Shown: positions 32,750 to 42,475 of the stretch, piece by piece | Layout of the letters: each line of letters begins with the position of its first letter | Position numbering within the stretch: position 1 is the stretch's first letter | From: Acanthosepion esculentum | Lineage: Eukaryota > Mollusca > Cephalopoda > Sepiida > Sepiidae | NCBI GenBank assembly: GCA_964036315.1 | Contig: OZ038485.1 | Span: 93,522,313-93,586,312, forward strand | Reading direction: 5' to 3' | DNA: 64,000 bases | Notes under the pieces: model-generated | What the model was told of the DNA's origin: nothing | Seen by the model: the letters and a program-made list of their open reading frames with translations, nothing else | Database searches by the model: none | Program-made: the position numbers and the translations under genes

Positions 32750-32872
32750 TATGGGATAAAGTACCCAATAACAGAGATAGAGCGTATGTGAATATAAATA
32801 TAAAAGCGAACATTGAAGTCAACACTCAGAGGCGACAGGCTGTTTCATGCAAGACGCAATCGCCAAGCCACC
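32750..32872 (-). repeat. PLE leader repeat with decayed hammerhead-like fold
   Basis: Read on the minus strand, GGTGGC is followed by a mutated core (TTGGCGA), a TTGC..GCA hairpin, GAAACAGCCTGTC and GCCTCTG (32827-32872). Then the downstream leader motifs follow, including CGCTCTATCTCTGTTATTGG. Stem I (GGTGGC with GCCTCTG) is well preserved even though the core is not, which supports the fold in the family ancestor. Confidence 0.6.

Positions 32873-32874
<2 letters not shown>

Positions 32875-32953
<79 letters not shown>
32875..32953. repeat. (AT)n microsatellite
   Basis: An AT tract that touches the upstream edge of the inverted PLE leader. Confidence 0.95.
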
Positions 32954-32955
<2 letters not shown>

Positions 32956-33344
32956 CGTTTGACCCTTAGAGCCTTTTCCTCATATATTTTAGTTAATATA
33001 AGTTGCGAATTTGAAACAAAGTGAGTTACCTGCTGACTTGGTATTAGTAAAAATGTTTAATGCGTTAGTTCAGTTTACAATAAAGTGTCAATATAAGTTT
33101 TTCATAATTATTCGGACCTAGTTTTTTGGTTTTTTTTTTATTTAATTAAATCTGACATAAATTAGTTCATAATGCAATGTCGTCCTACACTGGAAAGGAA
33201 AACTCACGAAGCAATCCCTTAAACAAAACATTACACTTGTTTCGAGATCAGGTATCGTTGATCACCATCAGCTAATAGGTGTGTGGCTTTGGGATTTTCA
33301 CAGAACCCACGACTCTACGCTCTAGTGTGGCTATAAGAGACTCT
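32954..33344. other. No recognisable feature
   Basis: AT-rich DNA; nothing assigned. Confidence 0.4.
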
Positions 33345-34003
33345 TGCCACTAATATTGATTAATCACTAATAATTATTGCCATTAATAATTTATAATTAA
33401 TAATTAATATTGTCATTAATAATGAATAATTAATATTGACATTAATAAATTATAATTAACGATGAATATTGTCATTAATAATTTATAATTAATGATGAAT
33501 ATTGCCATTAATAATTTATAGTAGAGTAATACATTTCAGATGCATCAAGGAAGATCTTCAGTGATGCACTGTCTTCATTGCCGATTTCGGGTTTTGCATC
33601 ATATCGGCTCAAACAGCAACTCCGACCTGATTCCAAAAGATTCAGGCCGCCTCCTTGATAGCGTTGTGCTACGCACCTCGGCATTGCAAAAAAAGATTTA
33701 AGATATGGCTAGGATTCCGACCGTTGTTATTGACATACGTCAGTCAACATCAGCCAATGAAATAAGACTACCCCCTTCCCTCCTACATAGTCTTGTCTTT
33801 TGCTTCCTCCAGTTTTGATTCGCGCTAATTTCCCTGGAATTCATAACGAGGTAAGCTGTACCTGTTCTTGCAAAGTTCAATCCAATGCTTTACATTTAAA
33901 TTAATTACTAATTCGATAACTAAACCATAACACTTACATTGCTTTCAAAAAAAAAAATACAATTAATATTGTCATTAATAATCTATAATTAATATTGTCA
34001 TTG
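33345..34003 (+). repeat. 33-36-bp ATTGTCATTAATAATTTATA array, interrupted
   Basis: About five units lie at 33345-33525 and one to two more at 33958-34003. The 430 bp between them are unrelated, so a segment has been inserted or the array has been split. Confidence 0.8.
33526..33957 (+). promoter_or_regulatory. Promoter-like or retrocopy-like insert in the tandem array
   Basis: Higher GC than its surroundings. It contains ATACGTCAGTC (CRE-like) and, about 15 bp on, CAGCCAATGAAAT (CCAAT-box-like), then a pyrimidine-rich stretch, and CATAACGAG|GTAAGCTG, a good splice-donor match, near 33850. The 3' edge is an A11 run (about 33947-33957). It could be a promoter with a first exon, or a retroposed transcript with a poly-A tail. 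No coding region is recognisable. Confidence 0.3.
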
Positions 34004-34036
34004 TTCGTTAGAGTGAACCGGATAAATGTGTAGATT

Positions 34037-34316
34037 TAGTGGTGGACTGGGTCAAAGATTTCTACCGGGAAAACTTGTAAAACAGCCTAGTCAAAATGGC
34101 GCACTTAATCCCAAAACGTTTCATCACACAAGAAACTGAAGATATCTGTTATCTACCGAAATAAATTATAGCATCAAAGTAGCTTTATTAAAACCTTCCC
34201 AGCATCTTCCCAATATTTTTCATTTATTTTTTTACATTTTTCCGTTAAGAAACGGACCATCACTTTGGGGCCCACCGGAAAATTTCCCGGTATCACGGTG
34301 GGCCAGTTCGCCACTG
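34037..34316. mobile_element. hAT-type MITE, 280 bp, 8-bp target duplication
   Basis: The ends are inverted: TAGTGGTGGACTGG on the left against CAGTGGCGAACTGG read inward from the right. The flanks are TGTAGATT (34029-34036) and TGTTGATT (34317-34324), an 8-bp duplication with one mismatch. CAGTGG-type ends with an 8-bp duplication are typical of hAT elements. A GGCCCACCGG..CCGGTATCACGGTGGGCC hairpin lies near the right end. There is no transposase, so it is non-autonomous. Confidence 0.8.
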
Positions 34317-34336
34317 TGTTGATTTATGATAATTAA

Positions 34337-34337
34337 A

Positions 34338-34381
<44 letters not shown>
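34337..34381. repeat. (TAA)n microsatellite
   Basis: A TAA/ATA run of about 15 units. Confidence 0.95.
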
Positions 34382-34383
<2 letters not shown>

Positions 34384-35935
34384 GAGGAAAGTATATGTTG
34401 TTTTTTTCTTACTTTTATATACTTTCTGTTTTGTTTGTATTGTTTTTCGAAGAAAAAAGGAAAGAGAGTGAAGAGGCACAAACATAAAGGGAAATGTGTA
34501 GGAGAGGCAAAGAAAGAAAGTGAGAGAGAAAGTAGGAGGAAGAGGAAGTGAAGAAGAAGTAAGAGAAGAGGGGGAGAGAATGTTAAAGACAAGAAAATGA
34601 GAAAAAGAAGACGAGGCAAAAGGAAGAAAAGTGGAGGACGTAAGAGACGGCGGAGGGCGATAATGATAGGAAAATGAGAAGAAGAAGAGGAGGAGGAAAA
34701 GGAAGTAGAACAGGAGAATGGAGGATGATAAGGACAGAAAAACGGGAAGAAGAAGAAGAAGAAGAAGAAGAAGAAGAAGAAGAAGAAGAAGAAGAAGAAG
34801 AAGAAGAAGAAGAAGAAGAAGAAGAAGAAGAAGAAGAAGAAGAAGAAGAAGAAGAAGAAGAAGAAGAAGAAGAAGAAGAAGAAGAAGAAGAAGAAGAAGA
34901 AGAAGAAGAAGAAGAAGAAGAAGAAGAAGAAGAAGAAGAAGAAGAAGAAGAAGAAGAAGAAGAAGAAGAAGAAGAAGAAGAAGAAGAAGAAGAAGAAGAA
35001 GAAGAAGAAGAAGAAGAAGAAGAAGAAGAAGAAGAAGAAGAAGAAGAAGAAGAAGAAGAAGAAGAAGAAGAAGAAGAAGAAGAAGAAGAAGAAGAAGAAG
35101 AAGAAGAAGAAGAAGAAGAAGAAGAAGAAGAAGAAGAAGAAGAAGAAGAAGAAGAAGAAGAAGAAGAAGAAGAAGAAGAAGAAGAAGAAGAAGAAGAAGA
35201 AGAAGAAGAAGAAGAAGAAGAAGAAGAAGAAGAAGAAGAAGAAGAAGAAGAAGAATGAACGAACGAACGAACACAAACATGAATGGAGTTGTGCAGGTGA
35301 GGCAAGGAAGAAGAAGAGGAAGAAGAAAATAATTACAGCATTAGAAATATCAGAAAGAATATCCAAAGAGGAATAAGAAAAAGAAAAGTAGGAAGAAAGG
35401 TAGTGGGAGAAGAGGAGGGAAGATGATAAAGAGAGAAAAACGATGAGAAAAAGGAAGAGAAGAAGAAGAAATGAAGATGACAGTGTTAGAGATATCAGAA
35501 AAAATATAAAAGTGGATTAAGAAGAGGAGGAGGAGGGTGGTGGTAGGAGAAGGATAGCAAGGATGATAAAAAGGGGGAAAAGGATATGAAAAAAGAAGAC
35601 GTGGTAAGAAGACGAAGAGTGGTAGGAGCAGAAATGATTAGGAGAGGAAAATGAGGGAAACACTGAGGATGAAGAGGAAAACAATAAAGAAAGGTGAAAG
35701 AGTAAGTAAAAAAAGAGAAAGAGGATGATCACGAGAGGGAAATGACGAGAAAAGAGAGAAGAGTCGGAGGAGAAAGAAGAGGAGGCGGTGCCGGAAGTTG
35801 GAGAAGAATAGAGGGAATAATTAGGAGAGTAAAGTAACGAGAATAAAGAAAGGAAGGAAGAGGAAGATGAGGAAGAGGACGAGATAAAAGAAAAAAGAGA
35901 AGAAGCAGAAGAAAAGATGAAATAAAAGAAGAAGA
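34382..35935 (+). repeat. Purine-rich dispersed repeat
   Basis: The plus strand is almost all A and G for 1.5 kb. The first 120 bp (ATAATGGAGGAAAG, TTTTGTTTGTATTGTTTTTC, GGGAAATGTGTAGGAGAGGC) match the reverse complement of 43600-43720, so this and 42775-43720 are the same family in opposite orientation. Glu-, Lys- or Arg-rich reading frames here are artefacts. Confidence 0.8.
34746..35255. repeat. (GAA)n triplet tract, about 170 units
   Basis: An uninterrupted GAA/TTC run of about 510 bp. Tracts of this kind can form triplex (H-DNA) structures and are expansion-prone. Confidence 0.97.
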
Positions 35936-36220
35936 ACTGTCTTCTCTTTTTCGCTTTTTTTTTCCTTCTAAATCGGTCGCTCGCCTTAGAACTAGGACTT
36001 TGACAATTTTCAACGCAGCACTTCCCCCGTCAAGAATTCCCCGCAACACGTTTCCCATTCCACTTCTTCTTGTACTGCAATTTCGATTATTTCATATACT
36101 GCTACACCACCGATTTTCCGACACTCTTGGTTCAAGTACCGCACTGGATTATCCGTTTCCTTCCGAACAAATTAAAGGCACGTAATTGCAATTAAATAAA
36201 ACATTTCTGACCAACCAATT
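35936..36220. other. Unassigned GC-richer segment
   Basis: A C/T-rich run is followed by about 200 bp with several CpG dinucleotides. No domain can be recognised in either strand's frames. Confidence 0.3.
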
Positions 36221-36403
36221 ATGGATTGCCATATTTCTAGAGCGTCATCAAGTGTGAGAAAATTATATGAAGATATTAAATACAACACCACCTGTGGTCA
36301 CCCCGGCGAATTAATTTTACTATGGCGTGAAATTCAAATGCTTGTTCGGGATTTGCCTGGATTAAAAGACGCGCTGCGCCAATCGATGCATCGCATATAT
36401 TAG
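36221..36403 (+). CDS. Possible small ORF, 60 codons, function unknown
   Basis: The frame starts MDCHISRASSSVRKLYEDIK and ends LRQSMHRIY. It is not built from a repeat and looks more like ordinary protein than its neighbours do. A splice-donor-like AACG|GTAAGT lies 8 bp after the stop. I recognise no family, and there is no further support; it may be chance. Confidence 0.2.
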   Translation: MDCHISRASSSVRKLYEDIKYNTTCGHPGELILLWREIQMLVRDLPGLKDALRQSMHRIY

Positions 36404-36678
36404 GAAACGGTAAGTGTGGAACCAGTTTGAAAATTGTAGAAAATGCAAACAGATTTAAGTACTGCGACTGAAAAATCATTTTTTGTACATTGTCAGGCTC
36501 CAGATTTTTAAAATTTTGTATTCATATATATTAACCAACCAGGGATATTGTACGAGACCGTGGTATTATTTGAATTGACAGACGATGAAATATATCTTAA
36601 AAGTGAAATTTTGGGAGCTCACTTCAGAATATGATCGACAATATTTTCCCTCCTTAAAAGGAATATATAAAAATTAGG

Positions 36679-36679
<1 letters not shown>

Positions 36680-36719
<40 letters not shown>
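36680..36719. repeat. (AT)n microsatellite
   Basis: An AT tract of about 40 bp. Confidence 0.95.
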
Positions 36720-36722
<3 letters not shown>

Positions 36723-36732
36723 GAACTGAGAG

Positions 36733-36776
36733 AGTGTAGTCTGTTTCATGCTAGATGTAATCGACAGGCCACTCGT
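36733..36776 (-). ncRNA. Hammerhead-like fold, decayed at the cleavage site
   Basis: On the minus strand, GAGTGGC is followed by CTGTCGA, a TTACATCTAGCA hairpin and TGAAACAGACTAC. The GTC that should follow GAAACAGACT is changed to ACA, so cleavage is not expected. It faces the plus-strand copy at 36823-36871. Confidence 0.45.
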
Positions 36777-36956
36777 GTTCACTTTTATATTTACACACGC
36801 TCTATCTCTGATATTGAGCACTTTACAGTCCTGACGATTGCGTCTAGCATGAAACCGACTGTTGCCTCTAAGTTTTGACTTCTATGTTTACTTTTATATT
36901 TACACATGCTTTATTTCTGATATTGAGCACATTATCCAATAAGTATAGCACATCTT
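36777..36956 (+). repeat. Tandem PLE leader units
   Basis: TTTATATTTACACACGCTCT..TTGAGCACTTT occurs at about 36785-36826 and, slightly changed, at 36892-36930. A hammerhead-like fold lies between them. This tandem arrangement of ribozyme and leader is reminiscent of PLE pseudo-LTRs. Confidence 0.6.
36823..36871 (+). ncRNA. Hammerhead-ribozyme-like fold in tandem PLE leader
   Basis: CTGACGA (36831-36837), a TGC..GCA hairpin with GTCTA loop, GAAAC (36851-36855), CGACT loop, GTT (36861-36863), then GCCTCTAAG. CTGANGA tolerates the C. Stem I is weaker than in the inverted neighbour because the upstream arm is CAGTC rather than GTGGC. Confidence 0.45.
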
Positions 36957-37008
<52 letters not shown>

Positions 37009-37012
37009 AAGA
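36957..37012. repeat. (GATA)n microsatellite
   Basis: Twelve or so GATA units at the end of the PLE leader, followed by GAAA units. Confidence 0.95.
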
Positions 37013-37029
37013 AAGAAAGAAAGAGAGAG

Positions 37030-37262
37030 AAGGAGGCGGCGGCGGCACAGTGGAATAACGGATAACAGCTTGGATTGAGTAATCGGAGTGCCGCGTTCGA
37101 ATTCCAGTCGAATCCATTACATTCACTTACCTGCTAATACCCTTGGGAAAGGTGTGAATCCTCTTCTTCTCCCCCCAGCTATGGGTAAGTAGCAGGACAG
37201 ACTGGGTTCTTTGGTCTTGGTCTATATATATATATATGGGTAAGTAGCAGGACAGACTGGGT
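37030..37262 (+). mobile_element. tRNA-derived SINE, family S2, 3'-truncated with a short tandem duplication
   Basis: The head GGCACAGTGGAATAACGGAT (A box) and CGCGTTCGAATTCCAG (B box) are followed by ACCCTTGGGAAAGGTGTGAA and the GACAGACTGGGTTCT landmark. The last 50 bp (GGGTAAGTAGCAGGACAGAC..TTGGTC plus TA repeats) are duplicated in tandem, ending in an (AT)n tract. Confidence 0.88.
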
Positions 37263-37274
37263 TCTATAGCCTTG

Positions 37275-37342
<68 letters not shown>
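37262..37342. repeat. (AT)n microsatellite at S2 end
   Basis: An AT tract of about 80 bp. Confidence 0.95.
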
Positions 37343-37344
<2 letters not shown>

Positions 37345-38039
37345 GAGTATACAATATTACAAACATTGTTTCGTGATATTTACATTTCCGTTAAGTTTCT
37401 TTACATGTGGCAACAGTAGCAACTAAATTCCCTGCCTTTATTTTATGAGGTCGGGGTCTACAATTTATACACACAGTAAAAATAATGATGTAGATCTGTG
37501 TCAGATACATTTGCACATATGTAGACGCTTCCTATTTTAACGCAATTCATTCGCTTGTCCTGTAAAAAACAAATACACAAAATGCTTTATGTGAATTTGT
37601 TCGCAAAGAACCTTTGTAATTGATTTCTTTCAATTTGAAAGAAAAATAATTTTTAAATTATTGAAAATTATTGAAATTTTTAGATCCGTGTTTGAAGATT
37701 AACTTAATTCTTCGTTTATACACGCATATTCCGTTATATAAGCTACAATAGTAGAAAAGTTTACATATTTTGCAAGTATATTTATTTAATTTTTCATCAT
37801 ATATTAATCCTGTATCCATGTAGTCATCAACTGAATGAAGACAGAATGTATGGTTGTCTACAAGAATAACAGCGAGCTTGTAATTAGAGAAGTACGGAAG
37901 TTTAAATATCACGTAAACATTTAAACTGAATACGGAAAATGTGACACTGAAAGCCGAAGATACATTGAAATAACGATAAATGCTTTCCAAAATCTAATCA
38001 GAGTATTAAGAAACGGGAAAACTTCCTTGGAAACAAATG
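37343..38039. other. Unassigned; 110-codon minus-strand frame
   Basis: The frame at 37658-37990 (minus) contains KYTCKICKLFYYC but no domain that I recognise. AT-rich background makes a chance frame likely. Confidence 0.25.
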
Positions 38040-38840
38040 AAAGCGCGCTAAACTGGGGTGGATTATCATTCCTCTTACATGGCAGTAAATGCTGGACAAG
38101 TTCCTCGCAGATGAACAGACAATCTGCGGGAATAGAGAAGTACCAGGGTACTCCTTCTACATAAAGATGCTGATAGTACCAATGATAGAGCGTGTAAACA
38201 GCGAGGAACTTTTAAAGAAAATGGAAACAGAAATGGCACTTAGAAACAGATACATAAGCCATATAATGAGGAAACAGGGCTTGGAGAATTTGACACTGGT
38301 AGGACTGTGGAAACTTCGAGTAACCTCTCCATCTGTCTTTTCTACAAATATTTTCATGGCAATTGTTCTAGTGAGCTTTCCGCCTTGAGGCCTCGACTGC
38401 ACGAATTCATGCGGGCTACTAGATTGGCAATTAGGTCTCTCCGTTTTACTGGGGAACTAGCTAGATGCAACCGTAGTTTCTATTCTACTAGTTTCTTTTC
38501 TCGCTCTTTTCGCTTGTGGAACTCTCTTCCGAATCCTATCTTTACTGTCACTTAAAATGTTTGAAAAATTGAATGCAACGCCAAACACCATCGTCTTCCT
38601 GAAATCTGTTTTTTTTTGGGGGGGGGGGTCTCATTCTCTTTCACTCCCAGTGTCCCCCTGAGTTCTGGTGTCGTTATTGCTTTGCTAGGTGAAAGAATTA
38701 AAGACAGAAACCTAACGATCTTGTTTAAATGGATGGCAAAACAAGGAGCAAAAACAAAAACGTTGTTAAGAGCCATAACATATAGGAAGCTGTGGAAAGC
38801 TTTGATCACTCACGCCCAGAAGAAGAAGGACAAGACGTAG
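38040..38840 (+). pseudogene. LINE-B 3' end, split by a LINE-A insertion
   Basis: LLHGSKCWT, then VNSEELLKKMETEMAL and YISHIMRKQGLENLTLVG (to about 38308) are typical of the C-terminal region of RTE-like LINEs. The ending resumes after the inserted segment as LFKWMAKQGAKTKTLLRAIT and YRKLWKALITHAQ (about 38720-38840). The two halves make one C-terminus, so the LINE-A piece between them is a later insertion. Confidence 0.7.
38310..38694 (+). pseudogene. LINE-A 3' end, nested in LINE-B
   Basis: The frame 38307-38555 reads SICLFYKYFHGNCSSELSAL and later TSFFSRSFRLWNSLPNPIF, a comparatively well preserved C-terminus. It ends after TGCTAGGTGAAAGAATTAAA, the family 3' terminus. A G-rich run lies at 38621-38630. 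Confidence 0.75.
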
Positions 38841-39394
38841 AAGGTTAATTTCAATTCTTTGTCTTCTTTGTGCCATTCCTTAGACCAATTCCGATCGTCT
38901 TTGTGGGATATCGAGTCTACTTCCACTCCCGGGACATAATTAAGCAGTGTTTCTCGTCTTCCCACCGGTCGCAATCGTAATAACTATTTCAGTCACGGAC
39001 AGAAATATCAGTTTTAAATGTTGCCATCTGCATTGGACAGACGATGTATTGATGCATGGGCCGATTGACTGACCTTCATGCTGGTGGGAGAGAGAATGGT
39101 AAGAGACGGTAGAATGGTCGACGGCTCCGGCGAGCAGTGGTTGGATCGTGGGAAAGACGGACCGTGTATTGTATCACCAGTGACTGATCGATCTTTGATA
39201 TTGCCAAATCAGTTATTGATGAGTGAGCAAGCGACCTATAACCTTTCCAGTGAAGTGGGATCGCGTTCTTTCAGTAAAGACAAAGAGGCTACCAGGTTTT
39301 GATAGAGAGGTATGTGGTCGGAGAAGAACATTTAAGGACTTAAGCTTCTGATTTAACGGAATTGAGTCCGTATCAAGACAGCCCCTACACACAC

Positions 39395-39397
<3 letters not shown>
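38841..39397. other. No recognisable feature
   Basis: Mixed-composition DNA. A 74-codon frame at 39078-39302 has no recognised domain. Confidence 0.35.

Positions 39398-39444
<47 letters not shown>
39398..39444. repeat. (AT)n microsatellite
   Basis: An AT tract of about 45 bp. Confidence 0.95.
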
Positions 39445-39446
<2 letters not shown>

Positions 39447-39533
39447 TGGCTTATATCGAGCGATAGCAAAGTAAGTTGTTTCTACTGAATAATAACTCGC
39501 TATGTAATCAAGTCAAATCATACAGAAGTTAGA

Positions 39534-39539
<6 letters not shown>

Positions 39540-39593
<54 letters not shown>

Positions 39594-39600
39594 ATGTATA
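39540..39600. repeat. (GT)n-(ATGT)n microsatellite, tail of a minus-strand SINE
   Basis: A GT run followed by ATGT units. It abuts the 3' end of the tRNA-like element at 39601-39735. Confidence 0.9.
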
Positions 39601-39735
39601 GTCATTCAAACAGACTATTTCGCTGTATCACAGCTCCTAGGTGTGGCTAGACGCCCGATTGCTTCAAGACGGAATCGAAATCCGACTGATTTGACATCAG
39701 TCAGATATCTTACCTCTAGGTCATCGTCGCGCGAA
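39601..39735 (-). mobile_element. tRNA-derived SINE (third family)
   Basis: On the minus strand, GACGATGACCTAGAGGTAAG (A-box region) is followed by an anticodon-stem-like ACTGA/TCAGT hairpin with a 7-base loop, and then by GGATTTCGATTCCGT (B box and T arm). The T arm pairs four bases. A G sits where U33 should be in the anticodon loop, so it is not a functional tRNA gene. The element ends in (TACA)n(CA)n. Confidence 0.6.
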
Positions 39736-39764
39736 AGGAAAGGGAATTGTAACGTTTTTTTGTA

Positions 39765-39900
39765 TACGAAATACGCCAGTGGCTAGAAAATATGAAAAAC
39801 TGGAAATTTTTTTGTGACGCGTTTCATCCGCTAGGATTTCATTGGACTGGGATTTACTGATGATGTCACATCTACACATGTACACGAAACGAGAGACGCT
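39765..39900 (+). repeat. Dispersed repeat with hammerhead-like motif
   Basis: GAAAAACTGGAAATTTTTTT, GTGACGCGTTTC and GGATTTCATTGGACTGG parallel the reverse complement of 45814-45912. At 39857-39890, CTGATGA, an ACAT/ATGT hairpin and CACGAAAC form a hammerhead-like core, but the outer stem does not pair. Confidence 0.45.
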
Positions 39901-40077
39901 GGTAGTTTCAACATTTTTTGAAACAATATTTTTGGTTTCAATCTAGCCAAATTTATCTGTATTATTTTTCTTTTACTTTTTCTTTTTCTCTCCATCACCT
40001 TTTATCTGACTATCCCACACAGTGACAATATAAAATCTACCAAGAATGTTGATATATTTTAAGATATTGGTGATATA

Positions 40078-40659
40078 AATAACTTGAATGTGAATTAAGT
40101 TTAAGCGTCAAATGATTTTTTTTTATTTTTTTCTTTCAGATTTAACAACTTAAGTCTTTGGCAATTTCAACCACGGCAAGATTAGCAATTAAACAACATG
40201 TTAAAGTTTAAAGATTGCAATTGGAAAAAATTGTTCGTAAATTCAAACAAACTTGGTCGGTGGCAAATGTGAAAGCACCATAGTTTGCTCGTTTACGCCG
40301 TTCGGCTGAAAACATTGCTGCAGTGCACGAGAATGTGACCGAAAATCCAGACACCTCTATTCGTCATCGCGCGCAGGAATTGAACCTTTTAACAACGTTA
40401 CATCGTATCCAATTGCACTCTCGTTTGGTCGATTATGTTGACCAAAAAAAAAAAAATTGAGAAATGCGCGAAATGCATTTTTGTTTGAACGTCCAGTTTC
40501 GTAATAGGCTTCGATAACTTTAATACGTTGTTTGATTGTTAATCTTTCCATGGTTGAAATTGCCAAGATTTAAGTTGTTAAATCTGAAAGAAAAAGAAAA
40601 CAATCATTAGACACTTAAACTGTATTCACATTTAAAATCGGTCCAAGTTATTGGAACAC

Positions 40660-40660
<1 letters not shown>
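40078..40660. mobile_element. Fold-back derivative of a rosa/DUF4817-type mariner
   Basis: The ends are long inverted repeats: TTTCAGATTTAACAACTTAA..GGCAATTTCAACCA on the left and the same read inward from the right, with the similarity extending outward to ATGTGAATT..AGTTTAAG. Coding fragments point inward from both sides. On the plus strand, LRRSAENIAAVHENVTENPD and TSIRHRAQEL; on the minus strand, MERLTIKQRIKVIEAYYETG and HNRPNESAIG. Both are N-terminal pieces of the same transposase type, so two 5' ends are joined head to head and the catalytic domain is absent. Confidence 0.7.

Positions 40661-40663
<3 letters not shown>

Positions 40664-40737
<74 letters not shown>
40664..40737. repeat. 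(AT)n microsatellite
   Basis: An AT tract of about 75 bp between the fold-back element and a minus-strand hammerhead-like motif. Confidence 0.95.
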
Positions 40738-40739
<2 letters not shown>

Positions 40740-40767
40740 GAATTATAAAAATAAAATTATAAAGTGT

Positions 40768-40792
40768 ATTTCGGCAGCAAGACTTCCTTCAG
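40768..40792 (-). other. Hammerhead-like motif, weak
   Basis: On the minus strand CTGAAGGAAGTC..GCCGAAATACAC, followed within 60 bp by the (AT)n tract. The core differs at one key base, so it is a relic at best. Confidence 0.3.
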
Positions 40793-41097
40793 ACATGATC
40801 AGTTAAATAATATCGAAAAGTTCTATCAAATTTTTTATCCATTTTTTTCAAATTTCGAAATTAGTTGTTTTATCATTTCAGTAAATTTTCAAAATTTCAT
40901 ATTTTCGTGGATTCTGACGTATTTCTGGGGTCTTTTTTCGCCCAGATACAAATCACTGAATTTGTTTTGTTTCGAAAAAAAAACACTATATGAAATTCAC
41001 TATTATTGATCAATAATGTTGGACGTGTTAAAATGATTCAACTTTTTAACAAGGTTAAGTTTATTGCTACAGACAGACCGCAAAACATTTTTGATTT

Positions 41098-41253
41098 ATT
41101 TAAGATGGAATGATCTATTATGACATGTCTCTAATTATTTAAGATGGAATGATCTATTATGACATGTCTCTAATTATTTAAGGCGGAATGATCTATTATG
41201 ACATGTCTCTAATTATTTAAGACGGAATGATCTATTATGACATGTCTCTAATT
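41098..41253 (+). repeat. 39-bp tandem repeat, exactly four copies
   Basis: The unit is ATTTAAGATGGAATGATCTA plus TTATGACATGTCTCTAATT. Copies 1 and 2 are identical; copies 3 and 4 differ at one to two bases (GGCGG and GACGG). This is a recent local expansion. Confidence 0.97.
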
Positions 41254-41860
41254 TGTATTCGGTTACATTGTATTTATTTTCAAATTTCGATTGAATTGTT
41301 CACCTATATTGTATATGATTCAGTATTGTATATAATTACGTTACAATAAAAATTGTATTTTATTTGAATATCACCATGATGTAGCAGGGCCCGTATCGTA
41401 TTCTGGTAGGTCACGAGACCCTGCATTTATGGCTATCTTTCAGTGCGCCCACGAATGTGATAGAAGGTCAGGCGCTCTCTGTATGTAAGCATGTTCATAT
41501 CATTTGAGATGAAGGAAAGCAGTTCACACAGGTAAAATAAACTCTGAACAGAATGGCGCTGGGCATGAAAAATTCAAGGGAGATGTTCATGTGGGCTGTG
41601 ATGTTAACCTCCCTAAAAATGCTGTCACAAAATTAGATCTAATGTAATGAATGTGACATCATATATCATCAAAGACACCACGCACAGAGAGAATTTATTC
41701 ACTACAATACTGCCTTTCTAGTTGAGAAGAGTGTGGAAATAAATGTGCCACAACAAGTGGACTAAAACATCATATGAAAGTTCAGGACTAAAACGCCGCA
41801 TACTGGCTTGTCCATATTTGAAGATAAATCCAAAGATGGTATTACTTGAAATCACGTCAC
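41254..41860. other. No recognisable feature
   Basis: Nothing assigned. The text near 41400-41480 has higher GC but no recognised repeat. Confidence 0.4.
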
Positions 41861-41863
41861 AGT

Positions 41864-41881
41864 CATCTATCTATCTATCTA

Positions 41882-41928
<47 letters not shown>

Positions 41929-41969
41929 TATATATATATATCTTTTCACTCTCTCTCTCTCTCTCTCTA

Positions 41970-42000
<31 letters not shown>

Positions 42001-42007
42001 CTTTTCA

Positions 42008-42090
<83 letters not shown>
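41864..42090. repeat. (ATCT)n, (AT)n, (CT)n composite microsatellite
   Basis: An ATATATCTTTTCACTCTCTC unit is duplicated in tandem (about 41930-41970 and 41990-42035) among AT runs, followed by AT to 42089. Confidence 0.95.
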
Positions 42091-42092
<2 letters not shown>

Positions 42093-42194
42093 TATTTAGG
42101 CAGCATATCTTCAATCAAGTAGATAATTAGCGAACTAGAAAGGATTATCATAAAATTAAATACACATATGTCTATATTATTTACTGAAACATTT

Positions 42195-42198
<4 letters not shown>

Positions 42199-42288
<90 letters not shown>
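42199..42288. repeat. (AT)n microsatellite
   Basis: An AT tract of about 90 bp directly upstream of a SINE head. Confidence 0.95.
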
Positions 42289-42290
<2 letters not shown>

Positions 42291-42294
42291 ACAG

Positions 42295-42475
42295 GGTGAC
42301 CGTGTGGCGTAATCGTTAGAGACTTGGAATGACAATTCGGAGACTCGAATTCAAATAGGAGTCGGCTTCTTTGCATGAACTTACACGCAATTATGCTTGG
42401 TAAATGTTTGAATCCATATCCCTCACCCAGCTATGGGTTAAATAGTAGAATTTGTATGAGGAAAAATCTTTGGTA
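42295..42475 (+). mobile_element. tRNA-derived SINE related to S2
   Basis: GTGTGGCGTAATCGTTAGAG (A box) and GAGACTCGAATTCAAAT (B box) are followed by TTTGAATCC and CCCAGCTATGGGTTAAATAG, a landmark shared with S2. The body between is different from the standard S2, so this is a sister family. Confidence 0.75.

Noticed and set aside
34293..35366. Very long frames coding poly-Phe, poly-Leu, poly-Ser, poly-Glu or poly-Arg
   Set aside because: They are the six-frame translations of the GAA/TTC triplet tract and its purine-rich surroundings. There is no ordinary protein sequence in them.
37658..37990. 110-codon minus-strand frame with CKICK as a possible zinc-binding protein
   Set aside because: Only a single Cys pair, no second ligand pair with sensible spacing, and AT-rich background.
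39616..39720. Possible functional tRNA gene on the minus strand
   Set aside because: It has B-box and anticodon-stem-like features, but G at the place of U33, a weak T stem, no clean acceptor stem, and a SINE-type microsatellite tail.
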